DNA of 64,000 bases. It comes from Serripes groenlandicus (taxonomy: Eukaryota > Mollusca > Bivalvia > Cardiida > Cardiidae). Below are positions 33,625 to 44,550 of the stretch, piece by piece. The stretch lies in NCBI GenBank assembly GCA_031761405.1, contig JASEVX010000007.1, positions 43,044,411 to 43,108,410 on the forward strand, written 5' to 3'. Within the stretch, counting starts at the first letter, position 1; each line of letters starts with the position of its first letter. The notes beneath the pieces are model-generated. The model was not told the origin of the DNA. It saw only the letters and a program-made list of their open reading frames with translations, and made no database searches. The translations under genes were made by a program, and so were the position numbers.

Positions 33625-33664
33625 CAGAGACATATAAGCACATATATATGTTTATATGTTTCTG
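33625..33664. mobile_element. 40-bp foldback insertion with 7-8 bp target duplication
   Basis: CAGAGACATATAAGCACATA and the facing TTTATATGTTTCTG form a hairpin. It is flanked on both sides by ATATGGC (33618-33624 and 33665-33671), or ATATGGCC if the boundary C is counted. It sits exactly where the two copies of the large block stop matching. CAGAG ends and 7-8 bp duplications are hAT-like. Confidence 0.6.
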
Positions 33665-33672
33665 ATATGGCC

Positions 33673-34008
33673 TAGCGACCTGGTGAAGAACATGTGATTA
33701 CCCGAATAATTTAGATCACAAATAGCCATTCTAATGAGCTAATATAGTTAATATAGATCATATATTATTCGAGACCAAATAAGTCGAAACTTACAAGCAT
33801 TTTGATTTTTACAGGTCCGTTTTGTTTTGTTTTCCCTATTTGTGATATGGTTTAAATTACTTAATAGTTTTTCCTTGTTCTATTGACTTATAAAATTTAC
33901 ATGTTTTTGGAATGACCTTTGATACAATCCGTGTCACTTAGCCTAAGGCATATAACATCTTGCATTGCATTTGTGAGGGTAAACCCAAGAATGTACACAT
34001 GACGGGAA
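33673..34008. other. Unassigned spacer
   Basis: AT-rich sequence with nothing recognised. Confidence 0.4.
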
Positions 34009-34229
34009 TGTTTATATAGTTAGCTATTTAGTACAGAGGATTAATGTTCATATAGTTAGCTATTTAGTACAGAGGATTAATGTTCATATTGTTGGCTATT
34101 TAATACAGAGGATAAATGTTCATATTGTTAGCTATTTAGTACAGAGGATAACTGGTCATATTGTTAGCTATTTAGTACAGAGGATAAATGTTCATATGGT
34201 TACCTATTTAGTACAGAGGATAACTGTTC
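34009..34229. repeat. 36-bp minisatellite, about six units
   Basis: The unit contains TTCATATAGTTAGCTATTTA then GTACAGAGGATTAATG. Variants change ATAGTT to ATTGTT and GATTAATG to GATAAATG or GATAACTG. It abuts the MITE A at 34230. Confidence 0.85.
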
Positions 34230-34458
34230 TTAACCCTTTCCCCCATACGACAATTCTGCAGCAGACGACTTTGAACATATTTTGTCAGAAAGCAGAAAAT
34301 CTCTATAATTGAATGGATAACCTATGACTAAAAGTGGAAAACATTGTGTCAAAAGGAGAAATTGCACGTTTTGTGCAATTTCTTCTTTTGTCACTATGTT
34401 TTCAAATAGCCGTCTGCTGCAGAGGCGTCAGAAAGTGTTTATATGAGGGAAAGGGAAA
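34230..34458. mobile_element. MITE family A, near consensus
   Basis: It starts TTAACCCTTTCCCCCATACG, has a perfect GAAATTGCACGTTTTGTGCA hairpin and ends TATGAGGGAAAGGGAAAGAG. The right TTAA has been lost to GAAA. It has inserted at the end of the 36-bp array. Confidence 0.8.
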
Positions 34459-34504
34459 GAGAATCTCTCGTGAATGTGTCACCTTTCTCAGTTTAAAAGT
34501 ATCT

Positions 34505-34900
34505 AGATAGGCTTATTCACCAACCGACGCATTTTGACACGTCTGCAGCAGACGAATTCTGACTCAAAAAATAATCAAAATATTTTTATTCTTTTATGAG
34601 GTCTAAAGAATGTTTAATTAAGCAATATGTATCACAGATGACAAATTGTTTAATTGGTCATTGCTTTAATTGTTCTTTTTTCATGTTCTGTTAAATTGTG
34701 TTTTTCCTAATCCGTTTAATATATCAATGCTGGAACAAGTTCATTTTCCCACCCACCTATCTACATACACGACATTAGTAAACGGTAAAAATAGATCTAG
34801 TCATTACCAGATACAGTCGAACCTCGTTAAATCGGACGCCGTTAATCCGGAAAATTCGCGATCCGGACATAAAATTCATATGTACATATTTAGACATTCC
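34505..34900. other. MITE A fragment and a possible pogo-type transposon end
   Basis: CGTCTGCAGCAGACGAATTC at 34540 is a MITE A remnant. At 34811, TACAGTCGAACCTCGTTAAA followed by TCGGACGCCGTTAATCCGGA resembles the terminal repeat of pogo/Tigger-like elements. No opposite end or transposase was found nearby. An 81-codon frame overlapping it is not recognised. Confidence 0.35.
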
Positions 34901-35360
34901 TGCATTTTTAAATGAAAATGGAAGTATCAAGACATAAACATATTCGTTTGAAATTTATATGACTGAAAAGAATTTAAAATAGACTTTACGATTATAACTT
35001 ATAAAATTTCCTTAGAAAATAGAAAATACTTTAAAAATGGACTTAAAAATGAAAAATTGGCGATTTTCCAATAATTTACATGGAATAAATAACGAATGCA
35101 TGTTGTCTATTAAAATCAAAAATGGAAGTATCAGGCAATTAATCTATTTTGTATATCTTTACATTAAATGAAAGCAGACATTTTGACCTTATAGAATTTT
35201 CTTTTATAAAATATTGTCATTAAAAAAATTAATGACTTTATATCAATTTTAAAGATCTGTCCCTATATAATTCCATATAGCCTAAATACCGGGTCACCGG
35301 CAAGTTAGTGTAAATTGTATCGATTTCAAGGGGAGTAACTCTCTCGATTAAGCCAGTCAG
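34901..35360. other. Unassigned AT-rich spacer
   Basis: No gene or repeat was recognised apart from short internal echoes of AAAATGGAAGTATCA (34915, 35120). Confidence 0.4.
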
Positions 35361-35546
35361 TTTACCAAAATAGTGCAGTATGAAACATTGTGACAAAGGA
35401 AGTGATAGTGAGCACTTTCCCCTTTTGTCGTAATACTTTCAACTCTATTCAATAATGTTACTTTCATTCATATATATAATCAATGAATTATCCTACATGT
35501 TTCCAAAGTCGTCTGCTGCAGATTTGCTGTATGAGGGGAAGGGTTA
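35361..35546. mobile_element. MITE family A, left-truncated
   Basis: It keeps GAAACATTGTGACAAAGGAA, a weak hairpin, AAAGTCGTCTGCTGCAGATT and the terminus TATGAGGGGAAGGGTTA. The left TIR is missing. Confidence 0.65.
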
Positions 35547-35839
35547 CGCTTTCATTTAACAGTGTTTACAAACACAATAGATTCCTTCACGTTGAAAATA
35601 TTTTGAGAAACTAACATGAAACCTGTAAGTCGATGAAAATTTAGATCGATGTGTCTAGTGCGCAGCTGACTTTGGATCTGTCCTGGGACCTACGTCCCTG
35701 CTCTGTCATATAAATTCAGAGTTAGACTGCAAATGGGCATTTATTAATGCCATAACTATTCCATATGTCAACACATCCGAATATGATATCCCCGATAACT
35801 CGTGTGAAGATATCATTATACCAATTATCAAGTAAAGGA

Positions 35840-36570
35840 CTCTAATGAAATTAACAATTATACGTCAATTCGCTGCTTTTCAAAAATCTTTACCGGTGTA
35901 TTAAATATACGCTTAAGCAGTTGGGTAGAAACTAACGGCATACTAAGCGACTCTCGGTTTGGATTTAAAAATCCGTAAGGGCAAGTTTTACTGTGCATTT
36001 GTTGACCTAAAGATGGCGTTTGATAGTGTATATCACAACGGACTATGGTTTGAGCTCTACAATGTCGGGAGTAAAGGGAAATGATTGCGCACTGTACGAT
36101 ATATGTATTAACTATTAATCCGTCAAAGTAAGGGTTATAAGTTGTAATAACTTCTCAGGAGTGTACTTATGCGCAGTAGGCTTAAAACAATGGGAGGTAA
36201 TGTCACCAATAATGTTCTCCCTTTTCTTAGAAAATATAGACATTTTCCTTTTGGACAATATTAGTTATTCCTTTTGCTTAATATGGTTATTCTCGGAAAT
36301 AGTTCTGATGATCTACAGACCAGTTTAAATATGTTGAATACGTAATGTGCAACAGGAGTCTCTCTGTAAATGTCAGTAAGACACATAGTATGGTTTTTAG
36401 CAAGGGGCTCGTCAGAGCTAAATGCTATTGACGACGGATTCCGAAGACACTCGTCGAACTCTAGACTGGAATCAGTCCCAACTGTTAGAGTCTTATTATA
36501 ACATCGGCAATGGATTACTTCAAATATTTCTTTCAAAAACAGCTCTCCATTACTAAACAGCATTTCGGAT
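35840..36570 (+). pseudogene. Dead non-LTR (LINE) reverse transcriptase fragment
   Basis: Conceptual pieces read in order across shifting frames. SKIFTGVLNIRLSSWVETNG and a following SDSRFGFKNP match RT motifs upstream of the active site. AFVDLKMAFDSVYHNGLW at 35995-36048 is the FVDLxxAFD block with the first catalytic Asp. CAVGLKQWEVMSPIMFSLFL matches the LRQGxxxSPxLFxLF block. MVILGNSSDDLQTSLNMLNT follows where FADD is expected, but only FA, a stop and a frame break remain. SVNVSKTHSMVF ends the recognisable part. At least three stops or frameshifts make it inactive. The clade is undetermined. An antisense frame at 36261-36563 is only its shadow. Confidence 0.8.
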
Positions 36571-37224
36571 TTAGAGCGCTGTCTTGATAGTTGTAAAGTG
36601 TATGTGATGTAAATATTATGTTATTAAAAGCACATATATATGTGGACTATTTAAACTAGGGTATTAAGAAGAGTTTCCTTCAATTTGACCTAGTAGCCTA
36701 ATTTGTTACACTACATGAGCCAGTTTCGAACTTGTCCAATATTTGATGGAGATGTTGTTTCGATAAACGTTCATGAATTTCGGATGCAAAATGTATCCTG
36801 TAGAATGTTAATAAGGCAATTAATGACGACGCACGATGACTAAATCGTGCGTGAAGTGCATTGGTAATACTTGAATATTGTTATTTGAATGTAAAAGCAG
36901 ATTGTCCATTCCAACTAAATAACACATATACAGATACTCAAGTCTCAGTGATACAATATAAACTAAACGAGAATCAAATAAATGAAATGATAATAACACA
37001 TTGTTGGTGTTTGATAACAATATTATCGTTTAGTTTAATTTAGGTTATTTGTCAAAAAATGAAGTGTTTTCCAGTTCTGAGAGATAAGGTGTGTTACCGA
37101 CAATTTGCCCACCACCATTTTGTATCAGGAACATCTGTAATTCTTTATATAACTCTGTATGAATTGTCATGAACTGCTATTTTAGTAACAAATCATATGA
37201 AATGTATTTAGGAGAATAAACTTA
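36571..37224. other. Unassigned spacer
   Basis: AT-rich sequence. A 22-nt palindrome-like CACGATGACTAAATCGTGCG sits at 36831. Nothing else was recognised. Confidence 0.4.
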
Positions 37225-37227
37225 CTC

Positions 37228-37496
37228 ACTTGAACCGTTCCGCGAGAACAGCAACATTATGGCTTCTGCGCGTAAAGTATCGACCCAGATCAGCCTGAGC
37301 AGTCCGCGCATGCTAATCTGGGCAAACACATTCCGTCTCAGAGGGGTGGGGGGGGGGGGGGTATAGAGTAATGATTCCTGAAACAGAAAATCCACACGAG
37401 GCGAAAAGTGTCTGTCCGGGTAAGCCTGCACGGCATGCTTAGGCGCATCCGATTCGATACGTTACGAAATTTTGGTTTTCTCGTGTGACGGCTCAT
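37228..37496. mobile_element. MITE family D, opposite orientation, with a G run
   Basis: Ends GAACCGTTCCGCGAGAAC and TTCTCGTGTGACGGCTC are inverted. ATTCCTGAAACAGAAAATCC and GGCATGCTTAGGCGCATCC match family D on the complementary strand. A GGGGTGGGGGGG tract at 37343-37361 expands the middle and may form a G-quadruplex or be a length error. Confidence 0.7.
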
Positions 37497-37923
37497 TTAA
37501 TGAAACAATCAGGCTAATGCAGGGGTTATCATGTTCGATTACCCAGTGTCAGATTCCGGATCAAGGCATTTTTTCATTTTAAGTGCTATTGTAAAGTGTT
37601 CTTGTTAGACTTTTGTGATCGGTAAATCCATGTCCAAATGTAATCCGTGATCACAGTTAGCCCCTTGATGTCAGCACTTTCAGTGCTTTAATTATACATG
37701 GCATACTATTCCTGATGTGCCCTCGGTCCATCCCTTGAAGTGGCATATTTCCCTGAATAAGATATAGAAAACATATTCTTGAAATAAGTCTGGAATACAA
37801 ATGCCACCGATACTGTTGATGTATTATTACTACTCGTTCACTAACTCAGCCCATCCTTGTATAATAATACATTTAAAACTACTTTAATTATATTTCAGCA
37901 ACACGACTTTTCTTGATTGTCAG
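37497..37923. other. Unassigned spacer
   Basis: Nothing recognised. Confidence 0.35.
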
Positions 37924-38175
37924 GTGTTTTACGCCGCTTTCAACAATTTTCCAGTTATATCACGGCGCTTCCTGGGTGAGTTACCAGTATTACTGGTCCA
38001 TTTATTCAGACACCATCCAGTCAGTCGCAATGCGAACCCCGCAACCTTGAGCGCCAAGAAGGGCAGCCATAACTACCATTTTCTCTTTAGTCTTTGGTAT
38101 TACTCGGCCGGGGATCGAACCCACGAACTCCCTCACCCGAAGTGGACGCTCTACCACTACACCACCGAGGCGGTA
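37924..38175 (-). mobile_element. tRNA-derived SINE, complete
   Basis: Read on the minus strand, a tRNA-like head contains GTGTAGTGGTAGAGCGT (A box-like) and GTGGGTTCGATCCCCGG (B box-like). A body follows with CCAGTAATACTGGTAACTCA. The 3' end CCGTGATATAACTGGAAAAT then TGAAAGCGGCGTAAAACA is shared with the tails at 1-115, 39072 and 47045. It is about 250 bp. Such elements depend on a LINE for movement. Confidence 0.8.
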
Positions 38176-38258
38176 GCTTAGATCTTTATCTTGTGATTTT
38201 AAAGTGTTCAGTCTAATTAACTGATTATCGAATTGGGAAAAAAATTCATTATGAAGAT

Positions 38259-38426
38259 TTAACTCATACACTGCCGAATTTCAAAAAGTCGACTATTTTG
38301 ACCACTCCATGTTTCGTCTAACAGGACATTCGGTAAAAAATAGTGTCTAAGTGGCAAACAATGCAGATTTCAGGAGAGACACACCTCGTGACGTGTTTAA
38401 TTGGCTTTGGCAGCGAAAGGGTTCAA
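38259..38426. mobile_element. MITE family C, diverged
   Basis: TTAACTCATACACTGCCGAA starts it and GGCAGCGAAAGGGTTCAA ends it. GCAAACAATGCAGATTTCAG and CACCTCGTGACGTG mark the eroded centre. It shares AAAGTCGACTATTTTGACCA with the copies near 9715 and 10105. Confidence 0.55.
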
Positions 38427-38706
38427 TAGCCCTCATTTAAAGTATAGCTAAGTAGCTATGGATAAACAACGTCGGTATTTGGGATCAGCTAAACCACGTG
38501 TTGAAAGTAACGTGACGATTATATAAATACACAATTAGAAAATGGTACGACATTCTCTCTTTATGTTATTATGGAGATATATGTTACACTTTCAACGAAT
38601 GATTCCTTGCCTGACGCCCTACGAATGAGTATTACATGTCGAGGTCAAAACTATTCAGCGCGTCAACGCAAACTTAGAGGTATTATTACGAGTGTTTGGC
38701 GTTGTT

Positions 38707-38895
38707 TTAACCATTTCCCACATGTAGACGCATGTTACCACATCTGCAGCAGACGACTTTTAAAAACGTTGTGACAAAAGGAGAAATTGCTCAAAACGAG
38801 CAATTTCTCCTTTTTGCCACAACGTTTTCAACTTTTTTTTAGTAATTAAACCTACATTTATAGAGATTTTCCATACTTTTGAGTAGACATGTCGA
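38707..38895. mobile_element. MITE family A, right end eroded
   Basis: TTAACCATTTCCCACATGTA, CTGCAGCAGACGACTTTTAA and a long perfect hairpin AGGAGAAATTGCTCAAAACG with CGAGCAATTTCTCCT are clear. The right terminus is not recognisable. Confidence 0.7.
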
Positions 38896-38985
38896 TGGTG
38901 GAAACAGGATTCTGTAGATGATAGAACATCGTGGGGAACCGGCACACCTCTCCCCATATGACTGCCGATTAATTTATCCAGTATC

Positions 38986-39300
38986 TAAACCCCTATCCCA
39001 CATACAATAAATCTGCAGCAGACGACTTTGAAAGTATCATGTCCAACATATAGAAACTCTCTATAAATGTGTTATTGTTTTGTATTTTACGCCGCTTTCA
39101 ACATTAGTTCAGTTATATCACGGCGACAGTTCACTCATTCATGATCTCTGGGTAAATAAACCAATACTGAATAGAGTTGAATTCCTTGTGACAAATAGCA
39201 AAATTACTCATTATGACCAATTTCTCCATTTGCCACTATGATTTCAAAAATCGTCGCTTCGGAGGCGTCAGAAAGCCTCTACATGAGGAAAAATGGTTAA
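38986..39300. mobile_element. MITE family A interrupted by a SINE tail
   Basis: The outer element runs from TAAACCCCTATCCCACATAC to ATGAGGAAAAATGGTTAA. At about 39072-39165 it is interrupted by a minus-strand SINE 3' part (TTTTACGCCGCTTTCAACAT, CAGTTATATCACGGCGACAG). The MITE then resumes with TACTGAATAGAGTTGAA. The SINE insertion therefore post-dates the MITE. Confidence 0.65.
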
Positions 39301-40150
39301 TTAATAGTTACGTATCCGAACCCCACAACACGGATTTATTCGCGGGAACAGTTAAACATTCACCTTCATATATCATAGTTCACTTGCTACATTAGGCACG
39401 GAGTTCGTTGACTTTTTATACGTGATTAGCTTTATTTAGAAAATAACAAAGCTAATTAAACGGGTGTGGTTTAACAACCGGACTTTAACTTTCGGTGACA
39501 CATAACACTAGCTTTCGGGATATTCAGATTTTGGCCAGGGTCAAAAATAGAAATAATGACAAATAGTAAGTTTTGGGTACATTTTTGGGTAAATGGTTGA
39601 TTTTGATGTTTATAAAAGTGAAAAGTAAGCTCTAAGCATGGGATTGAATTTTTAAGTTGAACCCACTTCTCCTTCCTGTTTGACAACACTGGTTGCAGAG
39701 CTAGGCGTGAATTTAGAGGTAAATTTGAATACCAGCTTTCGCGTCCAAAATTGCTTGAAAAGGAGCTGGTTACGTGGTATTTCTGACTGCATCCACAGAT
39801 TGCCTACTGTTTTGAGAGAATTATCAGCTCTTCAATTTTACACTAAACCCCTGCGTTTTTGTTGGGTGATTTTTGGAATAAAGGGTCAAATTGATCTTTC
39901 TGCCCTACTTTTTTCACCTTGTTTCAGACCACTTTTCTGGTCAATTCTTTCCATAATATGGACTGAGAGTGTGACTTCCAGTCATTTTCCTACAATTCTG
40001 GCACTCCTTGATACAGGAAAACTCTTTTTATCAAACCAGTATGGATATTATGAGAAATAATGAGAGAATAAAAGTTGGAGTGTCCCAGGAAACAGAAAAT
40101 CAGCTTTCAACTGTGTTATGCCACCTTAAATAGCCAGATTCATACAGCTA
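39301..40150. other. Unassigned; one 126-codon frame
   Basis: The open frame 39680-40060 (+) starts MTTLVAELGVNLEVNLNTSF. It shows no known domain, has hydrophobic patches (RFCWVIFGI) but no clear signal peptide, and has no splice or repeat support. I do not call it a gene. Confidence 0.25.
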
Positions 40151-40152
40151 GC

Positions 40153-40376
40153 TAGGGACAACGTCCTTTAACAGAGATCCAGATAAGGAGGGGTATACAT
40201 CTCTTTTACCCACACTATCTCTCATATTATCCAACCAAACCCTATGATGTGGGTACTCAAAAGAATCGTCTCAGTGAGACGATTCTTTTTAGTACCCATA
40301 ACATAGGGTTAGAGGGTAAAATAAGGATTTTAAAATGTACAAAACTTTCCCTATCTAGAAACAACGTCCTTTAATC
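40153..40376. mobile_element. Palindromic MITE-like element
   Basis: A strong hairpin at 40238-40310 pairs AACCCTATGATGTGGGTACT, then AAAAGAATCGTCTCA, with TGAGACGATTCTTTTTAGTA, then CCCATAACATAGGGTT. The outer limits carry the direct repeats CTAGGGACAACGTCCTTTAA (from about 40154) and CTAGAAACAACGTCCTTTAA (from about 40355). GGTATTCAAAAGATCGTCTC near 50870 is a related fragment. Confidence 0.5.
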
Positions 40377-41149
40377 ACCCGTGGTTTTACTTTTCACACT
40401 AATCTGACTAAAGTACACGATCTGACCAAATGACCTCTCACAATCATCCAACAACTCACAGGAATAGGAGAATGCAGAACAGATGGTAGCCGTCTTTTTC
40501 ATACTGGTATCGAATTCAAGTTACCAGATCGGATAACCCATTGACTCGTGGAATTGATTTTTCGAAGCCTGTACAAAATACCATTGACGTTTAATGAAGG
40601 CAATTTCATACGTGTGATGTTCGAAATGTATGCGGTTTGGTGATTTAATGCAATTTCGACAAAGTTTATACAACTGAATACCTCTATATTATATTTACAC
40701 AGTGGTATATACACGACGGTATCTAACGACTAACCGTGTTGTAGAACTTTTGTTATTTCAATATAGGCCGTCTGGGATTTGATAATTAATCTATAAGTTA
40801 CTCTAGTGAGGAAAACGTTCCCGTTGTTAGGTGTGGGGGCGACATATTGACATAATCCAAAACAAAATAATAAAATGATGTACTGAATGTTCAACGTTTA
40901 GCACTTTCAGCTCAAGCGACCAGCGTGTATGATAAACAAATCCACTAAAACTAAATCCTTTTGGCAATAATTTATATGTAAATGCAACTATCAAAGAGAA
41001 GAATTAATATAAGAATATTTTTCTGATACATTTATGTACTTCTCAAAAACATTGCCTATATTAACTTAATTGAATAAATATGTTTGAACCAATATAGGCC
41101 GTCGTTGACCACCGTTGGCAAACCATAAGCCATTACTGAAGAAAGTCGT
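40377..41149. other. Unassigned; repeated AATATAGGCCGTC
   Basis: AATATAGGCCGTCTGGGATT at 40759 and AATATAGGCCGTCGTTGACC at 41091 share 13 bases in direct orientation. The second lies just before the mariner remnant and might be its left end. No gene was found. Confidence 0.3.
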
Positions 41150-42130
41150 TCTGGTATGAAAGTTCGTAGTAAACGCGGTGGATCTGTGAAAGAGAGTTTT
41201 TCCGAAACATTGCGTGTTTATAAAATTGTTAATGTGTCTATGGGTAGATTAGTAGATGGAAAACGAAACTTGAGTTTGGGTACAGTCTTTATTTCAAACA
41301 GAAACAGAAGCAAAATATGGTCGGTCGAAGACTGCAACGTGTGTAAAAATATATTGATTGTTTTAAAATTATGCCAGGCATGCAGTGCTTGATATTGCAC
41401 GCATTGTTGGTATTTAACTATCAACGGTTCATTTTATTGTACAGAAAATCTCGAAAGTTTATGATTGGTGTATGCTGCCCCATCTATTGACTGACGGGTT
41501 GAATTGGCCAACATACTGATACAAACAATCCTTAAATTAGACACAAAAACTGTTTGCAAATGGGCTTAAAAATGTTGAAACCTTAAAACAATATTTGGCG
41601 CCAGTATGAAAGGATGGGAACAAGCTATAGGTCACCAAATAGGCGAATGCCAATAATTGAAAAACGCAATTTTAGTACAAATGAGTATTTGTATGCCATA
41701 TTCTTGGCTAGTGAAGGCATATAGAAGTAAGGGGAACGACGTGTGACTGGGTGTTACTACATTGCTATTGCTTTAAAAAAAGGAACTACGAGAATAGTCG
41801 CCCAGTCTCGTGGCTCAATTATGTTGTATGACAATGCACTTATGCACATTTCATCTGTAGCATAGTAACAACATTTCTGAAGTCGGAGAAAGTTATTCTG
41901 GTGCCACATCCTCCATATTCACAAGACTTGGCATCATGCGACTTCTATCTATTTCCAAAATAGACAAACTTCTCTTCTGGTAGTATATTTCGATGGCGAT
42001 AAGCTCTTTTCCCCGTTGTTCACCAGTACTCCCGTGATATTTTCTGGAAATTGACCCATTGACCAAAATTATGTATGCATTTCTTAAAATGGAGAGTACT
42101 TTGAGGATATCTAGTAAAGACTTGCTTGTT
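41150..42130 (+). pseudogene. Dead mariner-family transposase
   Basis: Transposase segments read in order on this strand with frame breaks. VLDIARIVGI and LSTVHFIVQKISKV resemble the second helix-turn-helix. LPHLLTDG follows. RRMPIIEKRNFSTNEYLYAI then FLASEG resembles the central domain. IMLYDNALMHISSVA holds the second catalytic Asp at 41830. VPHPPYSQDLASCDFYLFPK (41901-41960) holds the third Asp at 41940. The spacing of about 110 nt fits the D34D signature of mariners with a small indel. Stops and frameshifts occur throughout, including two stops after SSVA. The far N-terminus (41156-41392) is diverged and its assignment is uncertain. A minus-strand frame at 41893-42216 is a shadow. Confidence 0.8.
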
Positions 42131-42140
42131 AAACCAGTTC

Positions 42141-42323
42141 TTAACCTTTTTCCACATACAGACGATTTCTGACGTCCCCACAGCAGATGACTTTTGAAAA
42201 CCCACAATGTTTTCAACTCTTTTCTATAATCGTACTTTCAGTTAAAAGAGATTTCTCCATAGCTTTGCGGTATCTCTTTGTAAATCGTCTGCTTCCGATT
42301 CAGTGTTTGTTGGAAAGGGTTAA
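42141..42323. mobile_element. MITE family A, centre deleted
   Basis: TTAACCTTTTTCCACATACA to TGTTGGAAAGGGTTAA, 183 bp. The ACGATTTCTGACGTCCCCAC side joins CCACAATGTTTTCAACTC directly, so one arm of the central hairpin is missing. It abuts the mariner remnant. Confidence 0.7.
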
Positions 42324-42932
42324 GAATACAAAACACAATACACAATACACAATAATTCATTTTGAACATCTCCCGTGTAACTTAAAGCAAATTTGAGAAC
42401 TTTCAGCATCGTGCAGGATTGGAATTGAAGGGTTAAAATGTAAACTGATAACAATATGAAAAATCATAGCGTTCATGGTGTTTATTTTCGATCCTAAGTA
42501 CTTTCTCTCGTTTTTTCGCAAACGGATAATACAAACAATTCGGATGAAACAACACTACATATTCGAGTTAGCAGAAACATTAAAATTCATTTAGCATAAA
42601 TTATATTTCACTAGGCAGAAACCACAACCTTCAAATACTTAATTGTTTAACAAAACAATGTGCTCATGTTGCAACGCTTGGTTAACCAATGCGAAAATGT
42701 GGACGGAATTTTCAAGATTCTGCAGACCAAAGGACACTATTTTTGAAAACATTGTGCCAAAAGGAGAAGATGTTATTGATACATACGAGCTTCGCACTGT
42801 GACAACCAACCATAAGGCATATGCGACCGTCGTAGATCCAGATCAACCTGTACAGATAAATCTGGACCTGCACTGTTTGTAAGTCATGGAAGATTATCGA
42901 GAATCTTGTTATAACTTAGTTTTTAAAAACAA
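42324..42932. other. Unassigned; one 79-codon frame
   Basis: ATACACAATACACAATAC at 42340 is a short microsatellite. The frame 42643-42882 (+), with CSCCNAWLTNAK and EDVIDTYELRTVTTN, contains a MITE A-like GAAAACATTGTGCCAAAAGG and is not a recognised protein. Confidence 0.3.
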
Positions 42933-44550
42933 TATATAACATTATTTGCCATAGATGTGTGAAGGTCGTGGCCATCCTCTCTCATACCGTACACTATATC
43001 ACATTATTTGCCATAGATATGTGAAGGTCGTGGCAATCCTCCCTCATACCGTACACTATATCACATTATTTGCCATAGATATGTGAAGGTCGTGGCAATC
43101 CTCCCTCATACCGTACACTATATCACATTATTCGCCATAGATATGTAAAGGTCGTGGCAATCCTCCCTCATACCGTACACTATATCACATTAGTTGCCAT
43201 AGATATGTGAAGGTCGTGGCAATCCTCCCTCATACCGTACACTATATCACATTATTTGCCATAGATATGTGAAGGTCGTGGCAATCCTCCCTCATACCGT
43301 ACACTATATCACATTATTTGCCATAGATATGTGAAGGTCGTAGCAATCCTCCCTCATACCGTACACTATATCACATTATTTGCCATAGATATGTGAAGGT
43401 CGTGGCAATCCTCCCTCATACCGTTCACTATATAACACTATTTGCCATAGATATATGAAGGTCGTGGCCATCCTCTCTCATACCGTACACTATATAACAT
43501 TATTTGCCATAGATATGTGAAGGTTGTGGCCATCCTCTCTCATACCGTACACTATATAACATTATTTGCCATAGATATGTGAAGGTCGTGGCCATCCTCT
43601 CTCATACCGTACACTATATAACATTATTTGCCATAGATATGTGAAGGTCGTGGCCATCCTCTCTCATACCGTACACTATATCACATTATTTGCCATAGAT
43701 ATGTGAAGGTCGTGGCAATCCTCCCTCATACCGTACACTATATCACATTATTTGCCATAGATATGTGAAGGTCGTGGCCATCCTCCCTCATACTGTACAC
43801 TATATAACACTATTTGCCATAGATATGTGAAGGTCGTGGCCATCCCCCCTCATACTGTACACTATATAACATTATTTCCCATAGATATGTGAAAGTCGTG
43901 GCAATCCTCCCTCATACCGTACACTATATCACATTATTTGCCATAGATATGTGAAGGTCGTGGCATTCCTCCCTCATACCGTACACTATATCACATTATT
44001 TGCCATAGATATGTGAAGGTCGTGGCAATCCTCCCTCATACCGTACACTATATCACATTATTTGCCATAGATATGTGAAGGTCGTGGCAATCCTCCCTCA
44101 TACCGTACACTATATAACACTATTTGCCATAGATATGTGAAGGTCATGGCCATCCCCCCTCATACCGTACACTATATCACATTATTTGCCATAGATATAT
44201 GAAGGTCGTGGCAATCCTCCCTCATACCGTACACTATATCACATTATTTGCCATAGATATGTGAAGGTCGTGGCCATCCCCCCTCATACTGTACACTATA
44301 TAACATTATTTGCCATAGATATGTGAAGGTCGTGGCAATCCTCCCTCATACCGTACACTATATCACATTATTTGCCATAGATATGTGAAGGTCGTGGCCA
44401 TCCTCTCTCATACTGTACACTATATAATTCTATTTGCCATAGATATGTGAAGGTCGTGGCCATCCCCCCTCATACTGTACACTATATAACACTATTTGCC
44501 ATAGATATGTGAAGGTCGTGGCCATCCTCTCTCATACCGTACACTATATT
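42933..44550. repeat. 62-bp satellite-like array, about 26 units
   Basis: The unit is TTTGCCATAGATATGTGAAG, GTCGTGGCAATCCTCCCTCA, TACCGTACACTATATCACAT, TA. Recurrent linked variants are GGCCATCCTCTCT versus GGCAATCCTCCCT and TATATAACA versus TATATCACA. They occur in runs, for example AACATTA/CTCT types at 43440-43680, which indicates local homogenisation. There is no coding capacity. Confidence 0.9.

Larger units (their letters stand above)
20278..33625. repeat. Right copy of the duplicated block
   Basis: This repeats 5921-19240. The first 4.9 kb (20278-25144) differ by frequent single-base indels and doublings, the next 7.6 kb are the same base for base, and the last about 850 bp carry sparse differences. 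Indels often break hairpins that are intact in the left copy (for example the MITE A at 24213), so the errors appear to lie mainly in this copy near the gap. Confidence 0.9.

Noticed and set aside
36261..36563. 100-codon minus-strand frame as a gene
   Set aside because: It is antisense to the LINE reverse transcriptase remnant.
41893..42216. 107-codon minus-strand frame as a gene
   Set aside because: It overlaps the mariner remnant and part of a MITE A in antisense. The sense strand explains the sequence.
42933..44550. CRISPR array
   Set aside because: The 62-bp units are continuous, with no variable spacers alternating with short repeats, in an animal-type genome.
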